The notes below the pieces were generated by a model that was given only the letters and a program-made list of their open reading frames with translations, did not search any database and had not been told where the DNA came from. The translations under genes and the position numbers were made by a program. Of a stretch of 64,000 nucleotides of DNA, positions 41,820 through 48,918 are shown in pieces (positions within the stretch are counted from its first letter, which is position 1; every line of letters starts with the position of its first letter). The stretch covers positions 1-64,000 of the IMG/VR virus record IMGVR_UViG_3300042561_001378. One strand, given 5' to 3'. This DNA is from a virus.

Positions 41820-43045
41820 AAGTCCTTTACGATTTTGTTCCATTCTAAGCTAGGGTTCCCATTCCAGACCAGCACCGGATACCCATTCTCGTCTACCCAG
41901 TCCTCACCCTCTGGCGTTACCGCATACTGTAGTCCAAGGTTGCGACCGGGGCTAAACTTTATCCGTGAATCTTGCCATGCCATTCTCAGGATATCGGCGT
42001 AGGTTTTCTTATGATCCCACTTCTCCCCGTCCTCATTAGCGATCGTCATGCATAGGTTGTAGTTCGTGCTGCAAATATAGTGCCCAGTTTGGTGCGCGCC
42101 GGCTGGCATACTAGGCGATAGCCAGTCTACAAAGTCGTCAACGGTCAGGATAGCCCCAGGCTCAAGGTAGTCGCAACAGGCATTAACAAAATCCTGCATG
42201 GTGGGAAATGTTTTTTCGTAGCATTCATGAAATGGAGCAAAAAAGTCTGAGCGTCGGCATTGATTCATCACGAACGGGTTAAGGCCACGCTCGCAGGCTT
42301 CGTCAGCTACCCAGTTCACGTAATCTACATCGGTCGGGTCTGCCTTTTTGCCAGAGGCCCGCTTGATGAGTTTGGGGTCTAGGGCTTCTATTTCCTTGGG
42401 CTTTAGCTTGCGGGTTTGGTTGCTGTTGAGGTGTAGTTCTTGCAGCCAAACACCATGCACGCCAGCGGCCTTAAGCCGGTCTAGCTGGGCCTCCTCATCC
42501 TTGCACCATTCAGGAACGCATGGGTTCCAACCCACCACCACCTGATGGCCCTTGCTGCGGAGTAGGGCGATTAGTTCAAGCCGCTCAGTGATGCTGGGAG
42601 CCCCAGGGGCGATCTTTTTCACCAATTCGTCTTGATCGCTCTCGATGGTGATGTAGAAAACGGTGGGGGTTTTCAGTAAGTCAAGGGCTTTATCAATGCC
42701 CCGCCCGCCCTTAGTCTGGATAGCCACGGGTACCCCTAGCTCACACATCACCTCGAGTACTGGCAAGAATTGGCGATAGTTGCTGACAGCGAAGGGGTCT
42801 ACCCGATTGCTCACTAACACGGGGTAACCCTGTTGCAGCAACGTGGCGGTTAAGGTAGATCGCTCCCGGTACGTGGCCAGCATATTCATGGTGGCGGGGA
42901 TGTCTGCGCGGCGATTGCGCTTGTTGAGGTTTGCGAAACAGTAGGCACAGGCGGCGGAGCAATAGTTAAAACTCAGCTCTAAAGGGATTGGTGAGACTAG
43001 AAACTCACCATAGAAGGGGGTGAATGTATCGCCAGTTTGGGCCAT
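41816..43045 (-). CDS. Radical SAM protein
   Basis: 409 residues. PLELSFNYCSAACAYCFANLNKR (residues about 21-43) has the CxxxCxxC cluster site with the usual CxYC ending. Barrel strands follow: YPVLVSNRVDPF, VPVAIQTKGGRG, VFYITIESD, HQVVVGWNPC, GVWLQELHL. The closest general resemblance is the spore-photoproduct-lyase-like branch, whose members act on DNA or other substrates. Extra Cys residues lie at about 193-197 and 267-302. TAATG overlap with the ParB-like gene. Confidence 0.8.
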   Translation of the reverse strand: MAQTGDTFTPFYGEFLVSPIPLELSFNYCSAACAYCFANLNKRNRRADIPATMNMLATYRERSTLTATLLQQGYPVLVSNRVDPFAVSNYRQFLPVLEVMCELGVPVAIQTKGGRGIDKALDLLKTPTVFYITIESDQDELVKKIAPGAPSITERLELIALLRSKGHQVVVGWNPCVPEWCKDEEAQLDRLKAAGVHGVWLQELHLNSNQTRKLKPKEIEALDPKLIKRASGKKADPTDVDYVNWVADEACERGLNPFVMNQCRRSDFFAPFHECYEKTFPTMQDFVNACCDYLEPGAILTVDDFVDWLSPSMPAGAHQTGHYICSTNYNLCMTIANEDGEKWDHKKTYADILRMAWQDSRIKFSPGRNLGLQYAVTPEGEDWVDENGYPVLVWNGNPSLEWNKIVKDL

Positions 43046-43656
43046 TACACCTCACCCCGCATAAGCTTAAGAAATGCCGCCTTGTCAGAACCTGCCCCGA
43101 TTGATTCTTTAATGATATTCCACTCTTTGATCTCGCTGCTACTGAGCACGATCGCCAGTGGAGTCCCACCCTCGCTGATGGCAAAAACATCCTCATCGTC
43201 CGGGGTGAATCGGGATGTAGATGTATCGGCATCTACGCCCCACCCCTCGATCTCATCCGACGTGAACCATGGCGTCAGGTCAAGTTCTTCGCCAATTTCA
43301 GCCAGGGCATCGGTATCCCAATCGCTCAAATCAGACGCCCGGTTATCGGCGATCGCATAGCTCTTCCAGTCCTTCTCATCCAGGTCATCGGCCACCACTA
43401 CCACCAGCTCATCGGCGCGGCGTTCGATGATTCGCACTTTGTCAATACCAATCTGCCCAGCCTCCTCCAGGGTGCCGTTGCCTGCCCGGACGATGATCCG
43501 CCCATCGGGTAGGCGCTGACCTACCAGGCTCCGCAATGGGCCAAACTTTTGCAGCGACTCCTTAATCATGTAACTGCTGCGCTCAGTCCGTACCCTGGCG
43601 TTTTGCGGGTCAAACTCTACTGCGGAGATGGGGAGAACATTGTCAGAGTCAGCCAT
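43045..43656 (-). CDS. ParB-like nuclease-domain protein
   Basis: 203 residues. LPISAVEFDPQNARVRTERS...IKESLQKFGPLRSLVGQRLPDGRIIVRAGNGTLEEAGQIGIDKVRII is the ParB/sulfiredoxin N-terminal domain, with GNGTLEA in place of G.HR...A. LDEKDWKSYAIADNRASDLSDWD follows, as in phage ParB-like proteins linked to methylases. First gene of the three-gene operon with the radical SAM gene. Confidence 0.8.
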   Translation of the reverse strand: MADSDNVLPISAVEFDPQNARVRTERSSYMIKESLQKFGPLRSLVGQRLPDGRIIVRAGNGTLEEAGQIGIDKVRIIERRADELVVVVADDLDEKDWKSYAIADNRASDLSDWDTDALAEIGEELDLTPWFTSDEIEGWGVDADTSTSRFTPDDEDVFAISEGGTPLAIVLSSSEIKEWNIIKESIGAGSDKAAFLKLMRGEV

Positions 43657-43811
43657 GGGCTACCTAAGAATAAAGGCCCTGAGTACGCAGGGCCGGAGTG
43701 CTCTTGTCCGTCGCTCTGGGGTCTGCTCCAGAAACAACGACTCCATTCTATCAGCCAGGATCTCGCGGGACTACTGTAATGACACCAGTACAAAGTAGTA
43801 CAGAATGGTTC

Positions 43812-43841
43812 TTGACAGTTACGAAAGGTGTTTGTTATAGT
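43812..43841 (+). promoter_or_regulatory. Repeated early-type promoter, copy 3
   Basis: TTGACA, spacer GTTACGAAAGGTGTTTGT and TATAGT. One change in the spacer (TAC for CAC) reduces the inverted repeat. Confidence 0.85.
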
Positions 43842-43872
43842 GGTTACATACCACCGCAAAGGACACCGACCG

Positions 43873-44070
43873 ATGACTACTGCAATGCGCCAAACCATTT
43901 CTAATAACAGCAGCGCCACCATAACTACCGCTGCATCAACCAATAAATTCAGCATTCGCCTAGAAGACCGGCTAGACAATGAAACCCACACCGTCACTAT
44001 ATTTCACGCAGAAGAAGCCCGCCGCCTAGCCGCTGCCTTGCTGCTATGGGCTGACAACGCTGACGCCTAA
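43873..44070 (+). CDS. Small protein, 65 aa
   Basis: MTTAMRQTISNNSSATITTAASTNKFSIRLEDRLDNETHTVTIFHAEEARRLAAALLLWAD. Strand-strand-helix: KFSIRLED, THTVTIFH and the final helix AEEARRLAAALLLW. First gene behind promoter copy 3. The N-terminal MTTAM resembles that of the gene at 45224. Function unknown. Confidence 0.65.
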   Translation: MTTAMRQTISNNSSATITTAASTNKFSIRLEDRLDNETHTVTIFHAEEARRLAAALLLWADNADA

Positions 44071-44078
44071 CCCACCCC

Positions 44079-44118
44079 GCCAGTTGGAGTAGAGGGGGTT
44101 CGATTCCCCCTCCTGGCA
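44079..44118 (+). ncRNA. tRNA-like hairpin (T-arm and acceptor end)
   Basis: GAGGGGG-TTCGATT-CCCCCTC is a canonical T-arm with its GTTCGATTCC loop, directly followed by CTGGCA, which pairs with GCCAG at 44079-44083. There is no D arm or anticodon. Either a tRNA relic, a tRNA-mimicking structure or a phage attachment core identical to the 3' end of a host tRNA gene. Confidence 0.6.
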
Positions 44119-44167
44119 TCGCCCCACCCACTACACGGGGCCATTCACCACACTGAGGATTCACACC

Positions 44168-44530
44168 ATGACCGCATTTGAGATTTTCATGTACGCCGCT
44201 GCAATCCTGACCGTGCTGTGGCTCCGTGCTGAGCCCCAGACACCCACCCCGATCGCCGCCGCAATGGTGCTGCCAGTTGACGACCTTCCCACCCTGCCAA
44301 AGTTGCTGGCCCAGACCGAGGTGTTGACTGCCCGCTCGGTGCCAGCCGCCGCCGCTGAGATGGCTGCGCCGGTTGCGATCGTCCGGGTCGAGGTACCCAC
44401 ACCTGACTGGGCCAAGATGAGCGGCGCAGAGTTGCGCCGCGAATGCGCCAAAAGGAATATCGCATGGCGCAATGCCCACGGCACAGGTAAGCACTTGCTG
44501 AAAGGAGAAATGATCAAGGCCCTGTGCTAA
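44168..44530 (+). CDS. Membrane-anchored protein with SAP/HeH-like end, 120 aa
   Basis: N-terminal membrane segment (FEIFMYAAAILTVLWL), an Ala/Pro/Val-rich linker, and PDWAKMSGAELRRECAKRNIAWRNAHGTGKHLLKGEMIKAL at the end, which follows the helix-extended-helix pattern of SAP/HeH DNA-binding motifs. A link between DNA and membrane is conceivable. Same small-gene operon. Confidence 0.6.
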   Translation: MTAFEIFMYAAAILTVLWLRAEPQTPTPIAAAMVLPVDDLPTLPKLLAQTEVLTARSVPAAAAEMAAPVAIVRVEVPTPDWAKMSGAELRRECAKRNIAWRNAHGTGKHLLKGEMIKALC

Positions 44531-44570
44531 GTCAAAACCTGGGGAGGTGACTAACCCAGGCTCACCCCGA

Positions 44571-44585
44571 CCCTCACCCGAGGGG
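44571..44585 (+). repeat. Intergenic hairpin repeat (CCCTC-ACCC-GAGGG)
   Basis: The same block (ACCCTCACCCGAGGGGCACC) recurs between the next two genes at 44902, and its stem appears with a T run as terminator at 36223. Probably RNA-end or processing hairpins between small genes. Confidence 0.6.
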
Positions 44586-44615
44586 CACCCACCACCCCTA
44601 CTAGGACACCAACCG

Positions 44616-44894
44616 ATGACTAACGCAACCGCCCCGATCCAAACTGCAAGAGATTTCTACGCCCTCAATATTCCCACAACCAAGATTGCCAATATTAACC
44701 GTCAGCTAGAAGGCTACCCAATTGTCATAAGCCCATACATCTCCCAAGACGGCGGCGTGTGGAAGCTGTACGGATACGAGGCCAACAACCTGGGGAACAA
44801 GCAAGTCGCGTTTGCTAAGACCGTCAATGAATTAATGGAAACTGTCAACGACATGATCAACGCCAACGAAATTAGAATGCGGCCCTACGCCTAA
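44616..44894 (+). CDS. Small hypothetical protein, 92 aa
   Basis: MTNATAPIQTARDFYALNIPTTKIANINRQLEGYPIVISPYISQDGGVWKLYGYEANN...: alpha/beta, coding-like. ATG preceded by ACTAGGACACCAACCG, as for other genes of this operon. Unrecognised. Confidence 0.6.
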   Translation: MTNATAPIQTARDFYALNIPTTKIANINRQLEGYPIVISPYISQDGGVWKLYGYEANNLGNKQVAFAKTVNELMETVNDMINANEIRMRPYA

Positions 44895-44902
44895 CCCCCC
44901 GA

Positions 44903-44917
44903 CCCTCACCCGAGGGG
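44903..44917 (+). repeat. Intergenic hairpin repeat, second copy
   Basis: Copy of the 44571 hairpin, followed by the same CACCCACCACC. Confidence 0.6.
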
Positions 44918-44946
44918 CACCCACCACCCACTACCAGGCCCACACC

Positions 44947-45168
44947 ATGATCGTTATCTGCCCCCATTGCCACTACAGCCCCTGCCACCGCCACGACAAG
45001 ACCAGGGCGGGCACCCAGCGGTGGATGTGCCCACAATGCCTCAAAGCCCACAGTGAGAGCTACAGGAAGGGGCGGCCTAGCCTTGGCGATCGAGCCATGA
45101 CTGCCGCTGAACGAATGCGGCGAAGTAGGGCCAACAGGGCCAAAAAGAAAGGTACTGAGGGGGGTTGA
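44947..45168 (+). CDS. Zinc-ribbon protein, 73 aa
   Basis: VICPHCHYSPCHRHDKTRAGTQRWMCPQC forms a two-knuckle ribbon (CPHC and CPQC), followed by GRPSLGDRAMTAAERMRRSRA, the usual phage tail of this kind of protein. The fold resembles InsA-type ribbons of transposases, but here it stands alone. Its 3' end overlaps promoter copy 4. Confidence 0.7.
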   Translation: MIVICPHCHYSPCHRHDKTRAGTQRWMCPQCLKAHSESYRKGRPSLGDRAMTAAERMRRSRANRAKKKGTEGG

Positions 45169-45194
45169 CAGTCACAAAAGGTGTGGGTTATTAT
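45165..45194 (+). promoter_or_regulatory. Repeated early-type promoter, copy 4
   Basis: TTGACA, spacer GTCACAAAAGGTGTGGGT and TATTAT. The CAC-N5-GTG core is kept. -35 overlaps the stop of the zinc-ribbon gene. Confidence 0.85.
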
Positions 45195-45223
45195 GGATGC
45201 ATACACCGCCTGGGAGGGCCTTT

Positions 45224-45484
45224 ATGACTACTGCAATCGCCGCCGCCAATTCTTACGACGATATCTGCCTCTGGATTAATCAGAAATGTGGCCTACAAAC
45301 CCTTTCTGATTACGTCAACCTTTCGCTGGCGGTCGTCCACGCTGGCCAAGGAGGCACCCCGGTACAAGACCTGATTGACCATGTATCAATCATGGCTGAA
45401 TGGCTGCCCGCCGAAGACCAGGCAATTTTCTCTATCGGGATTCTTGATCGATACCGGGATGGAATCCGGTCAATAGAATTTTAG
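45224..45484 (+). CDS. Small protein, 86 aa
   Basis: ATG at 45224 after GGGAGGGCCTTT. MTTAIAAANSYDDICLWINQKCGLQTLSDYVNLSLAVVHAGQGGTPVQDLIDHVSIMAEWL...: helical and acidic. It is the only gene between promoter copy 4 and the terminator at 45509. Function unknown. Confidence 0.65.
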   Translation: MTTAIAAANSYDDICLWINQKCGLQTLSDYVNLSLAVVHAGQGGTPVQDLIDHVSIMAEWLPAEDQAIFSIGILDRYRDGIRSIEF

Positions 45485-45508
45485 GGAAACCCGCAGCCCA
45501 TTAACTGA

Positions 45509-45543
45509 CCACCCTCACCACCCCGGCGAGGGTGGTTTTTTAT
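45509..45543 (+). terminator. Rho-independent terminator
   Basis: CCACCCTC pairs with GAGGGTGG, then TTTTTTATTG. Ends the small-gene transcript before the FHA gene. Confidence 0.9.
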
Positions 45544-45632
45544 TGCACATCAGGGGAGGGTCAGGGCCAGAATCTCACAGTAGAATCATAGGAGCATCTA
45601 CGCCCTACCCTTGCCCTGCCCTGAGATGCCCT

Positions 45633-46427
45633 GTGAGTCAGCCTACTCCATTATCTTTGGTCTTCGGCCCTGACTTTGGGGCCTCACACCGCCATCCTGA
45701 TGGAGCGGTACGGTATTGGCGCGATCGGCTGGCAGGCCATATCCGAGTTTTTAAGCCAGTAGTTGGCGGGGTGGAGCGCAATATGTTTGAGCTGGGCCGT
45801 CACCCTAGCTGCTGGCTGCGGATTGGCTGGGAGTCTGTGTCGGGCCACGAGCGGCAACGCACCAATGAGGAGGGCTACCCACTATTTGGCGCAATCAGCC
45901 GGGTGATGGTGACCATTGCCTGGGCCAGCGAAACAGACTACCCCTGGATTAGCCATAGTAAATGGCTCGTGATGCCGGGGGGCGTGTACGTGGGCAAAGA
46001 CGGCCACCGCGAATCTAGCACCGCCCGCAATGGGGTTTATCTCAATGGGCACAGGCTCAGCGATGGCGACAATCCTGAATCACTATTTGAGCCAGGGCAA
46101 CACGAAGCCTATCTGTCCCTGGGCAAAACCGGGCGGATCATTGTTGTGGATGGCCCCCTCGACGAACATAGCACCGGCTGGCCCGCGCAGATCTGGACTG
46201 GTGCCAATTGGCCTGATGGTGAGGCCGAAGAACCCAGCACCGACCTTACCCCGCAACGCATCCAAGTAGAGGGCCAGGTAGCAGCCGCGAAAGCTGACGT
46301 AACCGGGCGCACCATGGCAGACCTAGCCGCGATTGTGCTTTACGGCCCTGAAGGCGTGGATGCTCGCCTGTGGTGGGTATTCTGCGGAGTAGTCGGGGCT
46401 GTGGTGTTGTGGATCTTGGAGCGATAA
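45633..46427 (+). CDS. FHA-domain membrane protein
   Basis: GTG at 45633 is proposed; upstream sequence reads poorly as protein. In 264 residues: FELGRHPSCWLRIGWES (about 59-75) with the conserved GR, AISRVMVTIAWAS, WLVMPGGVYV, TARNGVYLNGHRLSDGD (S/T-N-G core near 135-150): the FHA order of GR...S.(R).h........NG..VN. A C-terminal helix RLWWVFCGVVGAVVLWIL is a membrane anchor. FHA domains bind phosphothreonine. TAATG overlap couples it to the EAL gene. Confidence 0.75.
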   Translation: MSQPTPLSLVFGPDFGASHRHPDGAVRYWRDRLAGHIRVFKPVVGGVERNMFELGRHPSCWLRIGWESVSGHERQRTNEEGYPLFGAISRVMVTIAWASETDYPWISHSKWLVMPGGVYVGKDGHRESSTARNGVYLNGHRLSDGDNPESLFEPGQHEAYLSLGKTGRIIVVDGPLDEHSTGWPAQIWTGANWPDGEAEEPSTDLTPQRIQVEGQVAAAKADVTGRTMADLAAIVLYGPEGVDARLWWVFCGVVGAVVLWILER

Positions 46428-47152
46428 TGCCTCACTCTTATAGATCCGTAAAAACAGCGATCCTCACTGGGGCAATCGGGCTGCATTATCAACCAATCCA
46501 CAGGCTGAGCGATGGGCAATTGCTAGGCTATGAGGCCCTGGCCCGGTGGGGTAATGTGCCGCCGCCACAAATCGCGGCCCTGGTTGAGGAGCACAGCTTA
46601 GAACTGCTCTGGGTACGTCGCCAGCTCCACGATATTGATAAAATCCTCACTGAAATTTATCCACCAATATGGATCAGCTTTAACTTAGATCAAAAGGTTT
46701 TAGCGATTGAATCGCTGCCCTACTTGCTCAACACCAGCCCTCACCAACTGGGCATCCACGTTGAGGTGTTGGAGTCCGTAAAACTGCACCCCCAGGCCGT
46801 CGCGGCCCTGAAAAAAATATCGCACAAGCATATCCTCAAAGCCGACGATATTGGCAGCCTAGATCATGCCTGGATTGATCGACTAATCGGGGAACACGCG
46901 GCCATTTTCCACGGCATCAAACTATGCCAAGGCTTGACCCGCAACATCCTGACCAACCCCCGGACGGCCATTGCGTGCAGAGTGTTTCTTGACCTGGCGC
47001 AATCGTGCCAACTGGAAACCATCGCAGAATGGGTTGAGTCTGAGGAACAAGCCCAGCAGCTTTTAGCCTGGGGCTGCGATGCGGGCCAGGGCAGCTTGTT
47101 TGGCCTAGCAAAACCCTGGGAGTATTGGCGGGAAAAGTACCACGGCCATTAA
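46427..47152 (+). CDS. EAL-domain c-di-GMP phosphodiesterase-like protein
   Basis: 241 residues covering one EAL domain. IGLHYQPIHRLSDGQLLGYEALARWG has the EAL motif. Other catalytic positions appear kept: FNLDQ (Asn), HVEVLES (Glu), LKADDIGSLDHAW (DD), GIKLCQGL (Lys), IAEWVESEEQA (Glu) and CDAGQGSLFGLAKP (Gln). Known active EAL enzymes cleave cyclic di-GMP to linear pGpG. The gene is translationally coupled to the FHA membrane protein, which may place it at the membrane or connect it to a host kinase signal. Confidence 0.85.
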   Translation: MPHSYRSVKTAILTGAIGLHYQPIHRLSDGQLLGYEALARWGNVPPPQIAALVEEHSLELLWVRRQLHDIDKILTEIYPPIWISFNLDQKVLAIESLPYLLNTSPHQLGIHVEVLESVKLHPQAVAALKKISHKHILKADDIGSLDHAWIDRLIGEHAAIFHGIKLCQGLTRNILTNPRTAIACRVFLDLAQSCQLETIAEWVESEEQAQQLLAWGCDAGQGSLFGLAKPWEYWREKYHGH

Positions 47153-47178
47153 AAAACCCCAGCCTCGGGGCCGGGGGT
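47151..47178 (-). terminator. Terminator for the gene at 47197
   Basis: In the minus direction CCCC-GGCC-CCGA-GGCT-GGGG is followed by TTTTTT. The EAL stop lies beside it on the other strand, so it serves a convergent junction. Confidence 0.8.
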
Positions 47179-47196
47179 GCGCTCTTGGAGGGTGGC

Positions 47197-47460
47197 CTAG
47201 ACCTCGACGCCGGGGCCGTCGGGGGTGGGTTCGACGGCAGGGGCCGCGATGGGCTCAACGTAGATAGTTGGGATGGCGTCAACCAACCCTTGCAGCTCAA
47301 GCATAGCCGCGCTGTAGTCGGGTTCAGCCGGGGGGAGATCGATCAACTCTTGGATCTTCGCCTTTAACTCAGACACAGCGGCGTCAACTTGTTGCTGTTC
47401 TTGTGCAATCCGCTCAAACCCGGATTGCACAAGGGCCTTGTAGTCATCTAGAGTTGCCAT
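47197..47460 (-). CDS. Coiled-coil small protein, 87 aa
   Basis: ATG at 47460 (MATLDDYKALVQSGFERIAQEQQQVDAAVSELKAKIQELID). One helix rich in Gln and Glu, then a Pro/Val-rich tail (IYVEPIAAPAVEPTPDGPG). Such small coiled-coil proteins are common in phage operons. Function unknown. Confidence 0.6.
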   Translation of the reverse strand: MATLDDYKALVQSGFERIAQEQQQVDAAVSELKAKIQELIDLPPAEPDYSAAMLELQGLVDAIPTIYVEPIAAPAVEPTPDGPGVEV

Positions 47461-47553
47461 AATTTTTCTCAAAATTCCAGGGATTTGCCAGGGCCAAATA
47501 GGCATGGATCGTTACCAATGCCGACGCCCCTATTCTACGGTACTCCCACGAGA

Positions 47554-47811
47554 TTACGTTGGCTGTACTGTCTCCTCGGGGAAACATTCACGGCTACCCT
47601 TCTCGCATTCTGCAAGAAACACCCACCCCCCTGCGGGGGACTGCCGACCCTCGCGGGAGCAGTCTTTGTGATCCTCATCCTCGCTGCCACATTGCAGCAA
47701 CTGAGCAAGGATCCGGCCTGTACCCAGGTCTGCGTTGGCGGGCTGCGACACATCCCCGCAAGCGGGGGCGATCAACAGGGCAAATAGGGCGATGGTCAAA
47801 AATTGAGTCAT
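47554..47811 (-). CDS. Small exported or lipid-anchored protein, 85 aa
   Basis: MTQFLTIALFALLIAPACGDVSQPA: hydrophobic signal followed by a lipobox-like APAC. The mature part is Cys-rich (LLQCGSEDEDHKDC, FLAECEKGSRECF). A small envelope protein, e.g. for superinfection exclusion or lysis, would fit; no direct evidence. Confidence 0.55.
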   Translation of the reverse strand: MTQFLTIALFALLIAPACGDVSQPANADLGTGRILAQLLQCGSEDEDHKDCSREGRQSPAGGWVFLAECEKGSRECFPEETVQPT

Positions 47812-47837
47812 GTTGTCTCCTAGTGATTTTCCAAAAT

Positions 47838-47862
47838 ACCCCCCGGAGGTTAGCCGGGGGGT
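47838..47862 (-). terminator. Hairpin after the gene at 47888
   Basis: ACCCCCCGG/CCGGGGGGT stem with TATTTTGG following in the minus direction. Confidence 0.65.
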
Positions 47863-47887
47863 GTGCGATTACGGGAGTGCTATGAGA

Positions 47888-48337
47888 TTAAGCGGGCACA
47901 CAAAAGGCGGCGACCTGCATTGCAATCAGTCGCTGGCTTTTTTGATGCTCGTCAATAATCCCCAACATAGCCTTGACGGGACTATGAGCGGTCAATCGGG
48001 ACTTGCCCACCGATACACTCTGGCCCCGAGTGTAGAAAGTTCCCACGCATTCACGGCCCCAATACACCCGGCTCACTACCTCAAATGCTTCGGTGCGGTG
48101 CTCAACCGTATAACCGTCAACCCCTGCGGGCATAAGGCACGGCATAACTTGGCCTGGGTAAACCAGGCCAAACCATTTACTGTCGTTCTCAGGCCATACC
48201 CGGCCAACCCTGGAACCTGGTTTCTGCCGACCCGCCATATTAAATGCAAGGTCTGCATCGCCAGGGCCAACCTCAACCGCTCCCAGAACCCGAGTCACAA
48301 CCCCGTCAATCTCAGCCAGCCAATTGCGTGTATCCAT
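47888..48337 (-). CDS. Hypothetical protein, 149 aa
   Basis: MDTRNWLAEIDGVVTRVLGAVEVGPGDADLAFNMAG..., later YTVEHRTEAFEVVSRVYWGRECVGTFYTRG. Strand-rich and coding-like. Divergent from the Xre-like gene at 48419, sharing its operator region. Not recognised. Confidence 0.55.
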   Translation of the reverse strand: MDTRNWLAEIDGVVTRVLGAVEVGPGDADLAFNMAGRQKPGSRVGRVWPENDSKWFGLVYPGQVMPCLMPAGVDGYTVEHRTEAFEVVSRVYWGRECVGTFYTRGQSVSVGKSRLTAHSPVKAMLGIIDEHQKSQRLIAMQVAAFCVPA

Positions 48338-48362
48338 CTGCTCAAATCTCCTAAATCCTTAA

Positions 48363-48411
48363 CTATCACGATAGTACCGTGCTATCCTCAACTAGGCAAG
48401 TACCTAGTTGA
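48363..48411. promoter_or_regulatory. Operator region between divergent genes
   Basis: CTATC-AC-GATAG (48363-48374) and TCAACTAGG-N6-CCTAGTTGA (48388-48411) are two palindromes, the second perfect and ending 7 nt before ATG. Likely binding sites of the Xre-like protein that follows or of another regulator here. Confidence 0.65.
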
Positions 48412-48418
48412 GGGATTT

Positions 48419-48616
48419 ATGGAATCATTGCAAAAGCTCCGAAAAGCCAAGAACCTAACCCAGCTTGGCCTAGCCGAATCGCTGGGCGTAGACGTTGCGA
48501 CGATTAGTGGGTGGGAGAGGGGCAAGCACCAGCCCACCCCCTCAATACGAGAGCGCTACGCTGAGGCCCTGGGCATTACCGTGAAAGCACTACAGGAGAT
48601 CATAAAACTGCCGTGA
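48419..48616 (+). CDS. Xre-family HTH regulator, 65 aa
   Basis: LQKLRKAKNLTQLGLAESLGVDVATISGWERGKHQPTPSIRERYAEALGITVKALQEI is a complete Cro/CI-type HTH with TQ..LA..LGV....IS.WE.G...P. Preceded by palindromic operators. Probably a small repressor of the divergent promoters. Confidence 0.8.
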   Translation: MESLQKLRKAKNLTQLGLAESLGVDVATISGWERGKHQPTPSIRERYAEALGITVKALQEIIKLP

Positions 48617-48693
48617 AATAAAGCGGCATTGATCACAGTATGGCTGGGCGCGGCGGGGTATATTAATGAATAATTTTAGGCAATTACCCTGAT

Positions 48694-48918
48694 ATGTCCC
48701 TGGCCCTGGAGCAAGCCAAATACGAAGCGCGGTTCCTAGAGCGGCAGCCGCTAGTCTTTGAAAAACTGCGGCTCCAATACGCCTTAGATATTGAGACTGA
48801 CGCGGCTAACCAGGTGTACCGGATCCAGTGCCATGGGGACTCCGAGGCAGCGGCCCTCGTTGATCGAATCAAGGGCCAGTTAAACGTGCGTCGTGGATGG
48901 GGCGTTGAGGTTATTTAA
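48694..48918 (+). CDS. Small hypothetical protein, 74 aa
   Basis: MSLALEQAKYEARFLERQPLVFEKLRLQYALDIETDAANQVYRIQCHGDSEAAALVDRI. The AT-rich stretch GTATATTAATGAATAATTT upstream may hold the promoter. Overlaps the end of the convergent regulator-like gene by 39 nt. Confidence 0.5.
   Translation: MSLALEQAKYEARFLERQPLVFEKLRLQYALDIETDAANQVYRIQCHGDSEAAALVDRIKGQLNVRRGWGVEVI

Noticed and set aside
44079-44118. Functional tRNA gene
   Set aside because: Only 40 nt; no D arm, no anticodon arm. Kept as tRNA-like element.
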